In this document: in pieces, positions 1 through 10,759 of the stretch
Layout of the letters: each line of letters begins with the position of its first letter
How positions within the stretch are numbered: the first letter of the stretch is position 1
DNA from: Piezodorus guildinii
Lineage: Eukaryota > Arthropoda > Insecta > Hemiptera > Pentatomidae
Direction of reading: 5' to 3'
Assembly (NCBI GenBank): GCA_023052935.1
Contig: CM041295.1
Span: 21,018,880 to 21,082,879, forward strand
Length of the DNA stretch: 64,000 bases
The notes under the pieces: generated by a model
Told to the model about the DNA's origin: nothing
Database searches by the model: none
The model's input: the letters and a program-made list of their open reading frames with translations, nothing else
Made by a program: the position numbers and the translations under genes

Positions 1-407
1 AGTTTCCTAACCGATATTCCTCATCTTTAAGTGGTATTTTGCTTGCTCAAAATGGAAGGAAAAAAAATCATTTTCGTCATTTAATGATTTTTTAATTCCG
101 AAAACAGAAATCCTCTGCACAGACGGTTAACATAATATGCAGTGTGTATGGCGATGATGTCTTAGGTGAAAGCACCGTCCGTAAGTGGTTTGCTCGGCTC
201 AGAACCGGAAATTGTGACAAGGAAGACGCAAACCGCTTGGTTCGTCCTTCGACTGTTGATGATGACCAAATTCAAGCATTGGTAACTGACGACCCTCACT
301 CAATAATAAAGGATATTGCTTAATATAATTGATTAAAAATATTTACAAGAATCTGTTTTTATTGAAATCACCAGTATAAAACGCTAAGAATTTATTTTAC
401 AACCCAA
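1..407 (+). mobile_element. M1 mariner-type transposon remnant
   Basis: Remnant of a mariner DNA transposon. Between about 146 and 323 one frame reads as the N-terminal helix-turn-helix part of a mariner transposase (GESTVRKWFARLRTGN, then a degraded linker) and stops at TAA. The catalytic domain is missing; the sequence jumps to a transposon end that finishes in ACAACCCAA at 407, followed by a TA target dinucleotide. A second copy with the same structure lies in opposite orientation at 4205-4590. The left end is outside the window or lost. Dead element; family assignment rests on the HTH motif and terminal sequence. Confidence 0.7.
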
Positions 408-811
408 TACAAATTAAATTCAATATATTACCTTTTCTCTCGAACAGTATTTATCTCCTTTTTTTTAAAAAACATGTTCCATACTTGCCCCCTTTTACAC
501 TAGCGACTCCTAGCGACTTTTGCACTAAATCTGGGTTCTCTGTTCAGCAGCAGATACTGTTTTGTGACACTATAAAGCACTATATATAATAAAGCACACA
601 GCTTTAAAAGACCGACCTTACGTGTTTGACGTCCAACATGGAGATCTAGAAAGATATAAATCTATACCCAGATTTCGCTAAGTATCCCTAGTGTAATTTA
701 AAGGGCGTCATTTAAAAAGAGGAGAAGTCCATAACAAGTTACAGAAAAAGGCGCTAGATAGCGCTCGTGAGCGCAACGAAATTCCCACCTTTTAGACGAT
801 ATTCCTTTTAT

Positions 812-1108
812 GGGACAACCTGTGGTGTAGTGGCTAGCCTAACAGCCTTATAGGCCCAAGGTCGCGGGTTCAAACCCGGCAGATGTCCCTAGGATTTTTA
901 AAAGGATTAAACATCCCTTGGTTGTACCGCTCTTAGGAGGGGACATAAAAAGATTGCCCGAGCCTATGCAATGTCAGGTAATCGTTAATGATCCCTATCC
1001 TAATGAAGCATACATAGGACACATTTAGGACTCCCACTGTAGCATTGTCTGATTAGCCATAGCAGCATAAAAGTGACGTTAAATGCATTAACCAAAAAAA
1101 CAAACAAT
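812..1108 (+). mobile_element. tRNA-derived SINE (family A)
   Basis: The first 75 bases resemble a tRNA gene: an acceptor-like GGGACA pairs with TGTCCC, an A-box-like TGGTGTAGTGG follows, and a near-perfect T arm surrounds GGTTCAAACCC (B box). The anticodon arm is imperfect, and about 220 bases of unrelated body follow before an A-rich tail near 1094-1108. This is the layout of a tRNA-derived SINE carrying an internal pol III promoter, not a functional tRNA. No clear target-site duplication was seen, and no second copy was found in this window. Confidence 0.6.
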
Positions 1109-1109
1109 T

Positions 1110-2455
1110 TTTCATTAATTGTATTCATGCGCGAAAGTATAGCAGTCATCTTTCAAGTCGGCTCTCGGATTTCTTGCTTTTGTAGTTGGATTTCACTTCA
1201 GCACGTGTCTTGAAAACATCATCAGACTTCAGGATAACAACAGTTATTATTGGAGCAAACAACGGTAAGTTGTGTTATGATTTACAGTGTAAAGTGAATG
1301 CTGAGTCACCTCTTCATATCAGCTGATTGCCAATAGCCCGGCAAAGCTGGTCTTGCTTAACTTTTTTTTTAAGTTATTGTTTTTTCCCACTTCTGTTTAT
1401 TATTTAATTACTTTCTATACATGAAATGCGATATTATCATCAAGTAATGTCCTCCAAAGCTTCAACTAAAAGATCTAGATCTAGTGGTTCAATCCCGTCT
1501 CCTACAAAACAAAGACCCCGCCGTGATACTAATAAAAGATTAAATTAAGTTTTAAGGGTTGTAATCAGAAACTTACACCCCTCGACACCAGTTGAAGCTA
1601 TTACAATTGGACCACGCCGCTCTCTTTAAACCATTAATTTCGTCTGGTACGATAATCAGTACATATTTAGAACAAGTTCAGATTTTTGTTTTCTGTAGAA
1701 ATTAAAAATATATAATATTGCAATTAAAACGTTCAAAGTAATTGATGCAGTGTCATTGGTTTAGAAACATTACTAACCTTTATATCTACTGATCCCAAGA
1801 CAACATGGGTTGTAGAAGGACGGGAGGTTTTTTTTTTTTAAATAAATGATTATAAGTCAAATATGAAATATATTGGTTACTAATGACCTATAAATCCACG
1901 CATAGCAAAAGCAGGAACCACAAAAAAAAAAAAGGTAAAACAATTTCCAAAAATTTTAAGAAATTACACAGAATGGTCGAAGATGTACAAATAGTTCATT
2001 AAAGTCCTTATTTATATACATTTCTTTTCGCTTATATCTATTGTAACTTTTTCATACGCAAAATAAAATATTGAGGATTGACGAACAGAGATGGCTCCTG
2101 TCTTTCTTAAGAACAATTTCCGAAATCCCGACTTTCCGAAAGGAAGCGAAGAGTGATTTGAAGAGAAACAATCAAGAATCATAATTGCTTCATTCATTCA
2201 TCTCATTTTCAAGACAAAATATACTACAGATTCTTGTCTTGGGACTGAATGGAATATCTGTGATAATTCTTTTTTATTACACTACAATTTATGTACATGT
2301 ATATACCACTTACTACATAATATCAAACATAATGGTTAAGACATATGTAAAATATCACCTGTTTTTTTTTTAAGCAAAATAAATTACCCAATTATTGTCA
2401 TGAGAACATATAGATGATTTAAACATCATAATATAATATTTAATTTGAACAAATT
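1110..2455. other. no gene recognised
   Basis: AT-rich sequence with homopolymer runs. Only ORFs of about 60 codons without recognisable content occur. No repeat family shared with the rest of the window was identified here. Confidence 0.4.
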
Positions 2456-3400
2456 AAAAACGAAATTTTATTAAATTTCATATTTTAGAAGCGTATTCGC
2501 CTGAGGTGGTACAGTAACTTTTTCATCAAAATCGACCAACCAGAAGAGTCACTTTAAACGATTCATTTAGCACCTTTTCATGATTACCTCAAAAACAGCT
2601 CTAAGGATTTGGATTAACCTCGCTATAAAATTTAATAGAATTTAATATGATGTAGGTTTTATTTTGATTGAAATAATCTGAAAGGGCTTAAATGCTAAAA
2701 CGTTGTATTTTTTTCTCTAAAGTACTTTTAATTTAGTAGATCATAAAAATTTAACCATGTCATCTTATAATCATTGATAACAAACTGCTAAATTTTAGAT
2801 TTTGATAATAAGGAGGAAAGAGCAAACATACTTTTTTAGACAAATAGTTTTTGTTTTTGGACATAAGAGTAGTAAAACAGATGTATAATAAACCGTTGAA
2901 AAGCTAAAGATTTGAGAAAAAAATATGTTATCGTTCATTGTGGAAGGTAATGTATACTGAAAAAAAAAGGACGTAAACTTTAAAATTAATTATTATTATA
3001 CTATTTAAACTAAAATATAAGTTAGATGAGGAAGATAGTTGGGGGTGCGGTCATAAATTAGAAACACACATTTAAAATAAGTGCTATTTTAATATGTGCC
3101 GACGTTTCAGAGTCAACCCCGATGAAGGCCCACATTGTAGGCCGAAACGTCGGCACATAATTAAAATACCACTTATTTTAAATGTTTGTTTCTAATTTAT
3201 GACCGCACCCCCAACCATCTTCCTCATCTAATTTCTCAACGGTCAACAAAACTCCATCATTTTAAAATCTAAGTTCTTTACGAAACCGAATATAATCCTC
3301 TAAACCTTTTTTTCAACTCTTTCTTTATTTAATAGTTTTTAAATTTTAATAACTCAGTTCATTGAAATACGTGTGTTGCCCGCACCAGATTCTTATTATT
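2456..3400 (+). repeat. R1 dispersed repeat copy, interrupted
   Basis: Diverged copy of the R1 repeat, alignable by eye with 31384-32531 and the reverse of 62967-63836: the TTTCATATTTTAGAAGCG block, the AATCTGAAAGGGCTTAAATG block and the terminal GTGTTGCCCGCACCAGATT near 3373-3391. The foldback H1 at 3022-3231 interrupts it. No protein-coding capacity is visible. R1 could be a non-autonomous DNA element or a retrotransposon untranslated region. Confidence 0.6.
3022..3231. repeat. H1 foldback repeat with hammerhead-like core
   Basis: Two inverted arms, 3022-3108 and 3144-3231, match over almost their whole length with few mismatches. The 35-base centre reads CGATGAAGGCC, a loop, GGCCGAAACG, which resembles the CUGANGA-stem II-GAAA core of a hammerhead ribozyme with one degraded base. 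A partial second copy at 19749-19862 keeps the canonical CTGACGA. Inverted terminal fragments with such cores are known from Penelope-like elements, but no Penelope RT or GIY-YIG domain is visible here, so that assignment is inference. Confidence 0.55.
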
Positions 3401-3488
3401 TCAAGGGAACTATTCATATACTGGGTTGTAAAATAAGTTGTTAAGTTTGTTACTGGTGATTTCCATAAATACTTCAGATTCTTTTAAA

Positions 3489-4030
3489 TATTTTTAATCA
3501 ATTATATATGATTCTTTTTAACCTATTATTGTACGGTGGCAACATTGAATCACCATAACCTCAATCATTAAAACATTACAGATAACATATGTCCATAAGT
3601 TTATGGGCTGGAAACAACTCTCTATTAACTTCTTTTATTGCATATTAACTTTCATTAAATCTTTAAATAAATAAATATTTTTAATCAATTATATATGACC
3701 CTTTTTAACCTATTACTGTACTGTGCCAACATTGAGTCACCATAACCTCCCTCATTACAACATTACTAATAACATATGTCCATAAGTTTATGGGCTGGAA
3801 ACAACTTTCTATTAACTTCTTTTACTGCATATTAACTTTTATAAAATCTTTAAATAAATAAATAAATATTTTTAATCAATTATATATGACCCTTTTTAAA
3901 CTATTACTGTACGGTGGCAACATTGAATCACCATAACCTCCCTCATTAGAACATTACAAATAACATATGTCCATAAGTTTATGGGCTGGAAACAACTTTC
4001 TATTAACTTATTTTATTGCATATTAACTCA
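3489..4030 (+). repeat. tandem array of about 189-bp units (R2)
   Basis: Nearly three head-to-tail units start at 3489, 3676 and 3867 with TATTTTTAATCAATTATATA; spacings are 187 and 191. Each unit contains the ACATATGTCCATAAGTTTATG motif. The unit start matches the subterminal part of mariner M1, and an M1-like end (TGGGTTGTAAAATAAGTTG) lies just upstream at 3422, so the array seems to have expanded within a mariner-type terminus. Single R2 fragments recur at about 6310-6420 (reverse) and 39600-39720. Confidence 0.75.
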
Positions 4031-4204
4031 TATTTCACGATTAATTTTTTGATGACTTGATTACAGAAAATTATTTTTCCTTTTACATATAAACCTTGAG
4101 GGAAAAATGCCTATTTATGCCTAAGAACGATAGTGAAAAGTGAATCAAAATCCGTCAAGTGGTTTAGGAATTCGCGGAATCAAAAAAATAGCGATATCAT
4201 TTTA

Positions 4205-4590
4205 TTGGGTTGTGAAATAAGTTGGTAGCGTGTTTTAGTGGAGATTAAAATAAAAACCTCAGATCTATTAAATATTATTAATCAATTATTATGACCTATT
4301 TTGATCTATTACATGTTCTGATCTATCAAGTAATTTTTGGAATTTGGTCATCATCAACGAGTTGAAGGACGATCCGAGCGCTTTACGTATTCCAAAGCAA
4401 ATCTCCGGTTCTGAACCGAGCAAACCACTTATGGAAGTTGATTTATCTTAAAGCATCATCGCCATAAACAGTGCATTTTATTAAATGTCTGTGCAGCGGA
4501 TTTTCCTTTTCAGAAATTAAAATGATTAAACAACGAAAACTTTTTTTATCTCTTCCATTTAGAGCAAGAAAAATCTCGGTTGAAACTGAT
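4205..4590 (-). mobile_element. M1 mariner-type transposon remnant
   Basis: Reverse-oriented copy of the element at 1-407. The end TTGGGTTGTGAAATAAG begins right after a TA at 4203-4204, and the reverse complement of the transposase HTH segment is recognisable around 4400-4440 (AGCAAACCACTT on the plus strand equals the KWFA codons). It shares the collapse from HTH region to terminus with the first copy. Non-functional. Confidence 0.6.
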
Positions 4591-4635
4591 ACATAAAAGC
4601 ACCATAACTAATATTTTTTAAAAATACGTAAACAT

Positions 4636-5177
4636 TTTTTTTTAAATCATTTTATTGGTATTTTCAACTGTATTAACAAAAAAAAATACATCAAGTAAAT
4701 GTGATGTGTTATATAATACAATGACATGATAAACATGTAGAGGAGCTTCCCATTGGAAGCACTCTAAAAATATTCTAAACTAGAAGGTCCAGGGCAATTT
4801 CCTTTTCAGGCGCCTCGGGGGATTATCCGGAATTGAAGAGGAAGAAAGGATTGAAAGTAGTGGGTTAGAGTGAGAATGGAGTTTGTCATGAAAGGATTGA
4901 TACCTGGTCCGGGCCAAATCAGTAACATTGGGAACATTAAGGTCTTTATGGATAGGTTTATTCGTGACAAAGTAAGGAGCGTTGAGGATTTCACGAAGGA
5001 TTTTGGAATGTAAGGATTGGATGCGGGAATAATTTGATGGTTTAGTAGAGCCTCAAAGCTCTACTCCGTAAGTCCAGATAGGTCTTATAATAGTCGTGTA
5101 GATGAGCCTTTTGTAGTTCAGAGGAAGGTTTGACCGTTTGTCTAGTAAGTGTTGAAGCAGCCTAAAGCGGCGACCAA
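4636..5177 (-). mobile_element. J1 Jockey-type retrotransposon, 5'-truncated
   Basis: Minus-strand 3' fragment of a Jockey-type LINE, covering the last part of the reverse-transcriptase ORF (ending in an RPRDLL-like C terminus) plus 3' UTR. It is flanked by the 8-bp duplication GTAAACAT at 4628-4635 and 5178-5185. Frameshifts make it a dead copy. It aligns with J1 copies at 12697, 16579, 42268 and 43695. Confidence 0.75.
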
Positions 5178-5217
5178 GTAAACATAATTTTATAAACAGA
5201 GAATATTAAATTCAAAT

Positions 5218-5450
5218 AGAATAGAATAGAATGAGTTTATTTGTCTTTGGGGGATCCCCATACAAATAGAGCCTGTTCAGGCTATACATAACAAACAGCA
5301 ATTGATAACAATTATAAGTAATAAATATGAAACGCAACAAATCACAATAGGATAATAGATAAGTATTAAACAGCATAGTAGAATAAACAAAATAAACAGA
5401 AAGTAACAAATTATACAGGTTTATATAATTTTTTTTTTCTTTATCTTATA
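5218..5450 (-). mobile_element. LINE 3' end with GGGGATCCCC hairpin
   Basis: On the minus strand this ends with a short hairpin (GGGGATCCCC) followed by an ATTCT-rich tail (AATAGAATAGAATGAG on the plus strand). A similar end is seen at about 12430-12500 (GGGTCCCC near CAA repeats). It looks like the 3' tail of another LINE family, but no RT motif is preserved. An M1-like end (ACTTATTTTACAACCCAA) lies downstream near 5664-5682. Confidence 0.35.
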
Positions 5451-5749
5451 TTAAAGTATTTTAGATTTTAAATAGTCTTTGAAATACAAATTTTTAATAC
5501 ATATAGTTATATTTATACATAAATACATTTTAAATTAACATCGGAGTGAATGAATATTAAATATTAGGATTTTAAATGTACACTGATATATAAATATAGT
5601 TAAAAGAGTTGTGTGAAACCAGATATTAAATTGAAATATTGAAAAACACAACAAACTTATTTTACAACCCAATATTTATGGCTGTAATTAATTTCATGTT
5701 ATCCTTGTATGTTCGCTATTAACTGGTAGTCATTTTGACATTGGCTTTC

Positions 5750-6060
5750 TCCAAATCCGGTAGTAAATTCTACCAAAAGTCCAGCAGAAAATTGGGAGAA
5801 GAAATGGACATGGAATTGTGAGGCGAGGGAAGTTAGAGGCGATCAATGAGGTAGAGGAGGCTGTTGGTGACAGTAGCTTGGTAATTAGGAGAGGCAACCA
5901 TATGAGACTTTGTCATCCCTCCTCCCTCACTCTCTCTTTCTCTTCCTCTCTCTCTCTTTTCTCTTTCATACACTCTCTTCTATCTCTCTCTGACACACAG
6001 AGCTAATTCTTGTTATATTAGCCTCCTTCCAAATTGAATAATTAGTTCCATTCTCCTTCC
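5750..6060. other. less AT-rich tract with polypyrimidine run
   Basis: Contains a less AT-rich stretch and a CT-rich run of about 80 bases (5925-6000). A 62-codon ORF through it is low-complexity Ser/Leu and is not believed. No repeat partner was found in the window. Confidence 0.3.
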
Positions 6061-6560
6061 CGTTTTATTGATGGAAAAAGTTTTAATTGAGCTTCGATCT
6101 GCTATTTTCGACAAAAAGTTTCATTAGATCCGCCTCAACACAATAATGGATCCATCCAATATTAGTCTAAGATCCGAACTTGAAACGATCTGCACCGAGC
6201 TGATAATAGAATGAAACATATTTGAAATATGAGTAGTATAATAGACGTATAATATACTGTTAAAAAGCGTAAGATCTTAGAAATGTTAATATGCAATCAA
6301 ATAAGTTGTACAAGCTAACAGAATGTTGTTATAAGCCCATAAACTTATGAACATATATTATTTGTAATGTTTATAATGAGGGAGGTTATGGGAATCAGTA
6401 TTGCCACCGTACAGAATCATTTTCAGTTATTTTCATAAACCTATATTAGACATTTGTAATGTATTATATTTGTGGCACGGTATAGTATTGTATGGTTTCA
6501 TATCAATAATTGGTATTTCCAAAATGAAAATTCAAGTTATTAGGGTAAAGATGGAAATTA

Positions 6561-6960
6561 TAATAATAATAATAGGCTTAGCGAACCCGAAGGTTCGATG
6601 CCGATACCACCAAATTCCGCCTACACAGACTCGTCCAATGTTCACCATTCAAGCCCAAGCCCCCGAGATCAGCCTTAACGCAATCCTCCCATCTACGCTT
6701 CGGCCTACCTTTCGGACGCCTACCAGTCGGATCAGCAAATACCAACTTTCTCGGAATCCGCTCGTCATCGAGCTCAACAACTTTACTCGCCCATTTGAGT
6801 CTCCGCGATGCAATCAGCTCAATTATATTCACAGGATACAAGTTCCCCAATTCCGCGTTGTGCAACCTTCTAATCTCCCCAGTGGCCTCATCTCTCTTCT
6901 CAAATATTTTACGCAATACCTTATTTTCGAAAACCTTAAGCCGTAAGCCGTTGTTCATCC
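6561..6960 (-). mobile_element. RTE/Kiri-like retrotransposon, 5'-truncated
   Basis: Minus-strand C-terminal end of an RTE/Kiri-like LINE polyprotein: RLKVFENKVLRKIF, then an SRRLKWASKV segment, then GRRPKGRPKRRWEDC, then stop and an (ATT)n tail. The exact 15-bp duplication TAAAGATGGAAATTA at 6546-6560 and 6961-6975 fixes both borders, giving a 400-bp insertion. About 110 codons stay open in one frame. Related copies: 28896, 34400, 56051 and remnants at 53010-54485 and 59120. Confidence 0.85.
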
Positions 6961-6999
6961 TAAAGATGGAAATTAAAAATAAAAAAATACTGCGTCTAA

Positions 7000-8160
7000 T
7001 GTGATGACACTCATCCATCAAAGTATAACCAGGATCTAATTTGGCATTTGAAAAGTTAGCTTTCCTAAGATCAACAATTAAATAAATATATATGTATCGA
7101 TATATTTATTGTCATATAAAATCTGGAAAAATCAAAATTTATAATAGATATTAATTTTTAAAATAGTACTTTCATCATTATTTTTCTGGCTAATTTTAAA
7201 GGCATAAAAAATTTAGAAATTTTTATTTGATATCTCTTTGAACTTTTTATTTTATTTCTGCTTGTGATAAAATCGGGGGTTGTAAAAATATAAACTAATT
7301 TATGTATACAAATTAAAAGAATAATAATTATTTAGATTAAATCAAATTATGCAATGGAGCATATTTTTATGTAAAATATGACTAAGGTAGTTCCTCTGTT
7401 TATTTTACACCTTAGTGCAATGACTTCTGCGGTACCGCAGGCCAACATATACATAAACATATTTTAAAAAAATAGTTAATGCTTGTTTAGTCAGAAATAT
7501 AAATGTGATTCTTTGTTTTGAATTTTTATTACATAAACTTCTTACCTAATTGGTAATATTTCGATTGTGTTCGCTTGAAAGAAATAAAGAATATTTTTTA
7601 AATTATTAGTAAACAAATTCTGCCATTTAATCTATTTTCTCATTACGCTAATATTAATATTCGAAATGTTTTTGCGCGAGGTTTTTTTTTTCTTTTTTTT
7701 TAATGGAAAGAAAAAAAAGGATAAAACTAAAAAAAAAAATTAAATAAATGGCAAAAGGATAAAAACAATATAATTATATTATATTATTGTTATAATTATT
7801 TTTAAACAAACATTCCTATGAAATTATATTATGCTGTGTATTAAGCAACCTAATGGAGTTGGGCAGCACTGCTTTATAAATAATGTATTTTTCCTCTACT
7901 TAAATACAACGTTGTTCAAGAAAGTGTTCCTTACTCAGTCCTATTCAGTTTAATCTTTCATCTTGTATAACACCTTTTTATTTCTTGGTTAAAGTAAAAA
8001 TTTTAAAATAAATATCTAGTCTAATATTAATATATTACAGTTCATACATTTAGCAAGGAATGACGTGTTAAACATTTAATAAATTAACTTAAAACCTCCG
8101 TATACCATTTAACTTCCTACAAAGCTAAGAATAACAGCAAGGAATGTCAAAGGGGGCTAC
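7000..8160. other. no gene recognised
   Basis: Very AT-rich DNA with poly-A/T runs (around 7680-7740) and an AT-dinucleotide run just before the M2 transposon. No ORF with recognisable content and no repeat shared with the rest of the window was noticed. Confidence 0.4.
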
Positions 8161-8173
8161 ATATATATATATA

Positions 8174-9060
8174 TTGGGTTGTTTCACATGAAATGTCCGT
8201 TTTTATAGTTTCTGAAATACATAATTTTGCAGGTCTCTATTGTTTTCTTCCGAATGTTTACATATTTAAAGTAAACAGTTACTAATCCTCTATCTTTGTA
8301 TTATAAACATTAGCTTCACAATCACTTAACCCACTTTTTAGTATACCTCCAAATATGAACATGGAAACACGCGATTTTCGAGTAATATTTTTGTACGAGT
8401 TTAAACTCGGCCATTTAGCAGCTGAGGCCGCTAGAAATATTTGAAATTCTTTGGGGAAGGGAGTGTTAATGAACGGACCATTCGCCGTTTAGGTTTGCTA
8501 AGTTTTCAGCTGGGGATACCGACTTGGAAAACTTGTCCCGAGGAAGACCTCCGTCCGTAATAGACAACGATGTCCTCAAACATACAGTAGAAGGAAACCC
8601 CTACCAAACAGTTAGAGTACTCTCAGCACAACTAAATGCAAGTGCATCTACCGTTTCCAGACATTTAAAGTGTTTTTGGAAAGTAAAAAAGATCGATACA
8701 TGGGTACCTCATGATCTCACTGAGCGGCATGTTTCAAAACATACCGTGCAAAAATTGAAAGAATTGGGCTACGAAGTTCCAGAGTTATCTCTAACAGATT
8801 ACCACCTGTTCAGGAATTTAGACAACTTCGTCAAAGGAAAACTTTTTGAAAACGACGATCAAGTGAAAAGTGCGTTTTCAGATTTTGCTTCACTTCAAAG
8901 CTCAGAGTTTTCAGTTTGGGGATAAAAAAGTTGGTGTCACGTTGGGAAAAATGTGTAGAAAAATAAGGTAAATACTTCGAATAAAATTATCTTGTTTTCA
9001 AATCGTATTTTTAATAAAAATCCTTCACCTTGAAAACGGACATTTCATGTGACACAACCC
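8174..9060 (+). mobile_element. M2 mariner, internally deleted copy a
   Basis: Mariner-type transposon with matching ends: TTGGGTTGTTTCACATGAAA at the left and its near-complement at 9030-9060. It sits in an AT-dinucleotide repeat, as expected for TA targeting. The body encodes the transposase HTH region (RGRPPSVIDNDVLKH, ASTVSRHLK, VPHDLTERH) joined directly to the C-terminal end (VSKHTVQKLKELGYEV). The segment with the first two catalytic aspartates is absent, and this copy also lost the SPDL motif of the third. The HTH part has a frameshift and stop near 8440-8490. It cannot make active transposase. Confidence 0.88.
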
Positions 9061-9154
9061 ATATATATATATATATCTGTGTGTGTGTGGATACATAAAC
9101 CTTAACAACTTCAAAACAAAATGCTATGCAGTATAATAATTTATTGTTTTCAAG

Positions 9155-9500
9155 TTGTTCGGCGGCCTCTCGCAATTGGCCTTAGTATCCCTAATCCTGG
9201 CAATTACGACAGCTTACTGGAAACATGTTCCTGAGACGACAACTGTGATAAAGGGACCGAAGGGCAGAAAGCTGCAAGGTGTCAGGTTCTGTAAACAGAT
9301 CGCACATTTCTTTCAAACGGCCGAACCAGGGCATTGCATACAATAGGACCCCTGGGCTCTTTCCCTTCCTTGGCTCCGTCCTTATCGCCTTATCCATTGT
9401 CATTGGAACAGAACCGAGGAAACAAATCCACAAGGACGGTTTTGTATTTCTCCATCTTGAAAACTGGGCAAAACACGAAATATATACAGGATGTCTCATA
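9155..9500 (+). other. coding-like tract of unknown identity
   Basis: A less AT-rich patch with open frames on both strands. On the plus strand an ORF follows an acceptor-like TTATTGTTTTCAAG and reads FGGLSQLALVSLILAITTAY, which could be a membrane segment, stopping at 9346; a second overlapping frame stays open to 9614. It ends beside a perfect 12-bp hairpin at 9493-9522. It matches no repeat in this window and no family I recognise. It could be a host exon, an exon fragment or part of an unknown transposon. Confidence 0.25.
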
Positions 9501-9522
9501 AATGTCTCGTCATTTATGAGAC
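9493..9522. repeat. perfect hairpin, 12-bp stem
   Basis: GTCTCATAAATG and its exact complement CATTTATGAGAC are separated by six bases. A related CTCATAAATGTCTAGTCAT string is found near 47696-47714, so this may be the end of a dispersed element rather than a terminator. Confidence 0.5.
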
Positions 9523-9619
9523 CAGATCATTCTTCTCTTCTTTCATTTAGTACCATTTTTTTTTTTTTTTTTTTTTTTAGTGCGTGTACATCAAAATCAA
9601 AAGATATGAAATGAAAAAA

Positions 9620-10700
9620 TAATTTTTATTCTGGGACAGCTAGTCCCCGAAGAATAATATAATTGTACATTAAAGTATTAATTTTCTGGCTATTACGTCT
9701 ACAAAATATACATCATACAACAAATTATACTGCATATTATGAATAAAAAAAAAAATAAAATAAAATAAATGCATACATACACTTAAACACATGCATATAC
9801 ATGTACAAGGTAATATTGCAAACTTATAATTGATAAAAGAAATAAAATGAACTGAAACATTGAATAATAAAAAAATAAAATAAATAAACAGTGTAAATAG
9901 TCAAAACTTATAAAGGCGCGGTAGACTGATATTCAAGGAGATGGATAAATAGTTTATGCTTGAAGGAAGTTAAGTATTGGGATGTACGAATAGGCATGGG
10001 TAAGGAATTCCAAAATGAAGTAGCACGAATAACGAAAGATCTCTTGAAGGAAGTAGGAACAGGTCCAGGGGCTGGGATCTTGTGTTGATAGAGTGAACAG
10101 AGGAGAGTGTAGTGAACAGGTTATAGATATAGAGGGGTTTTTTTGTTCTGAAGGATTTATAAAGATGGGTTCCTAGGAAGTATTGCCGTCGGAATTTCGG
10201 ATAAAGCCACTTCAACTCGGCGTACCAGGTGGAGACCTGAGAGCGCCTGGGAATTCCGAAGTGGGGGAATATAAGAGAGAGACTAGGAGCTGGGGGTTTT
10301 AAGAGGTATTTGATCACGGAATCTGAGGAACTGTTTGAGAATGGCTATGGATTTTCTGGAAATTTGAGAGTATGATTATTCCAGGATGTTTTGGTCGAGG
10401 AATATACCTAGGTTTTTAACAGATGTGTGGAAGATGATGGGTCTATGGTTGAGGTAGAGTAGTGGGTGACAGGTGAGGGAGTTGAGGAGATGTTTGGAAC
10501 CAATGAGGATGGCTTTGGTTTTGTCGACATTAAGCTTTAGAACATTATTGATGGCCCATTAATTGATGCTGCGATGTATGTCTTCTTGTAATTTTTGGAC
10601 CATCTCAGGCATTTCAGAGGGATAGAAGGAAAGGTAAATTTGGAGGTCATCAGCATACAGGTGATATTTAGAGTTATGCATGGAATTAATATGGGCAACT
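9620..10700 (-). mobile_element. CR1-like retrotransposon fragment, RT pseudogene
   Basis: Minus-strand 3' part of a CR1-like LINE. Near 10635-10690 the frame reads KYHLYADDLQIYLSF, containing the catalytic YADD of reverse transcriptase. It goes on through VLKLNVDKTKAILIG and VKNLGIFLD, interrupted by an in-frame TAA at about 10560. The C-terminal domain (HINTRSQPLDLF-like, then FGIPYP) lies at about 9970-10120. The 3' UTR ends near 9625 in the hairpin GGGGAC..GTCCC. Stops and frame changes make it a pseudogene. Confidence 0.8.
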
Positions 10701-10759
10701 AAAAATTTGATTTTCCTCCCTAACCGTTGAAAATCGGACTATGGATCATATCATTTTTT

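Noticed and set aside
812..890. Possible functional tRNA gene
   Set aside because: A and B boxes are present but the anticodon arm does not close into a 5-bp stem with 7-base loop, and a long SINE-like body follows.
3489..4030. CRISPR-like array
   Set aside because: Units are contiguous, about 189 bp, without spacers, and the genome is eukaryotic.
6401..6946. 181-codon plus-strand ORF as a gene
   Set aside because: It is the antisense shadow of the RTE-like insertion at 6561-6960.
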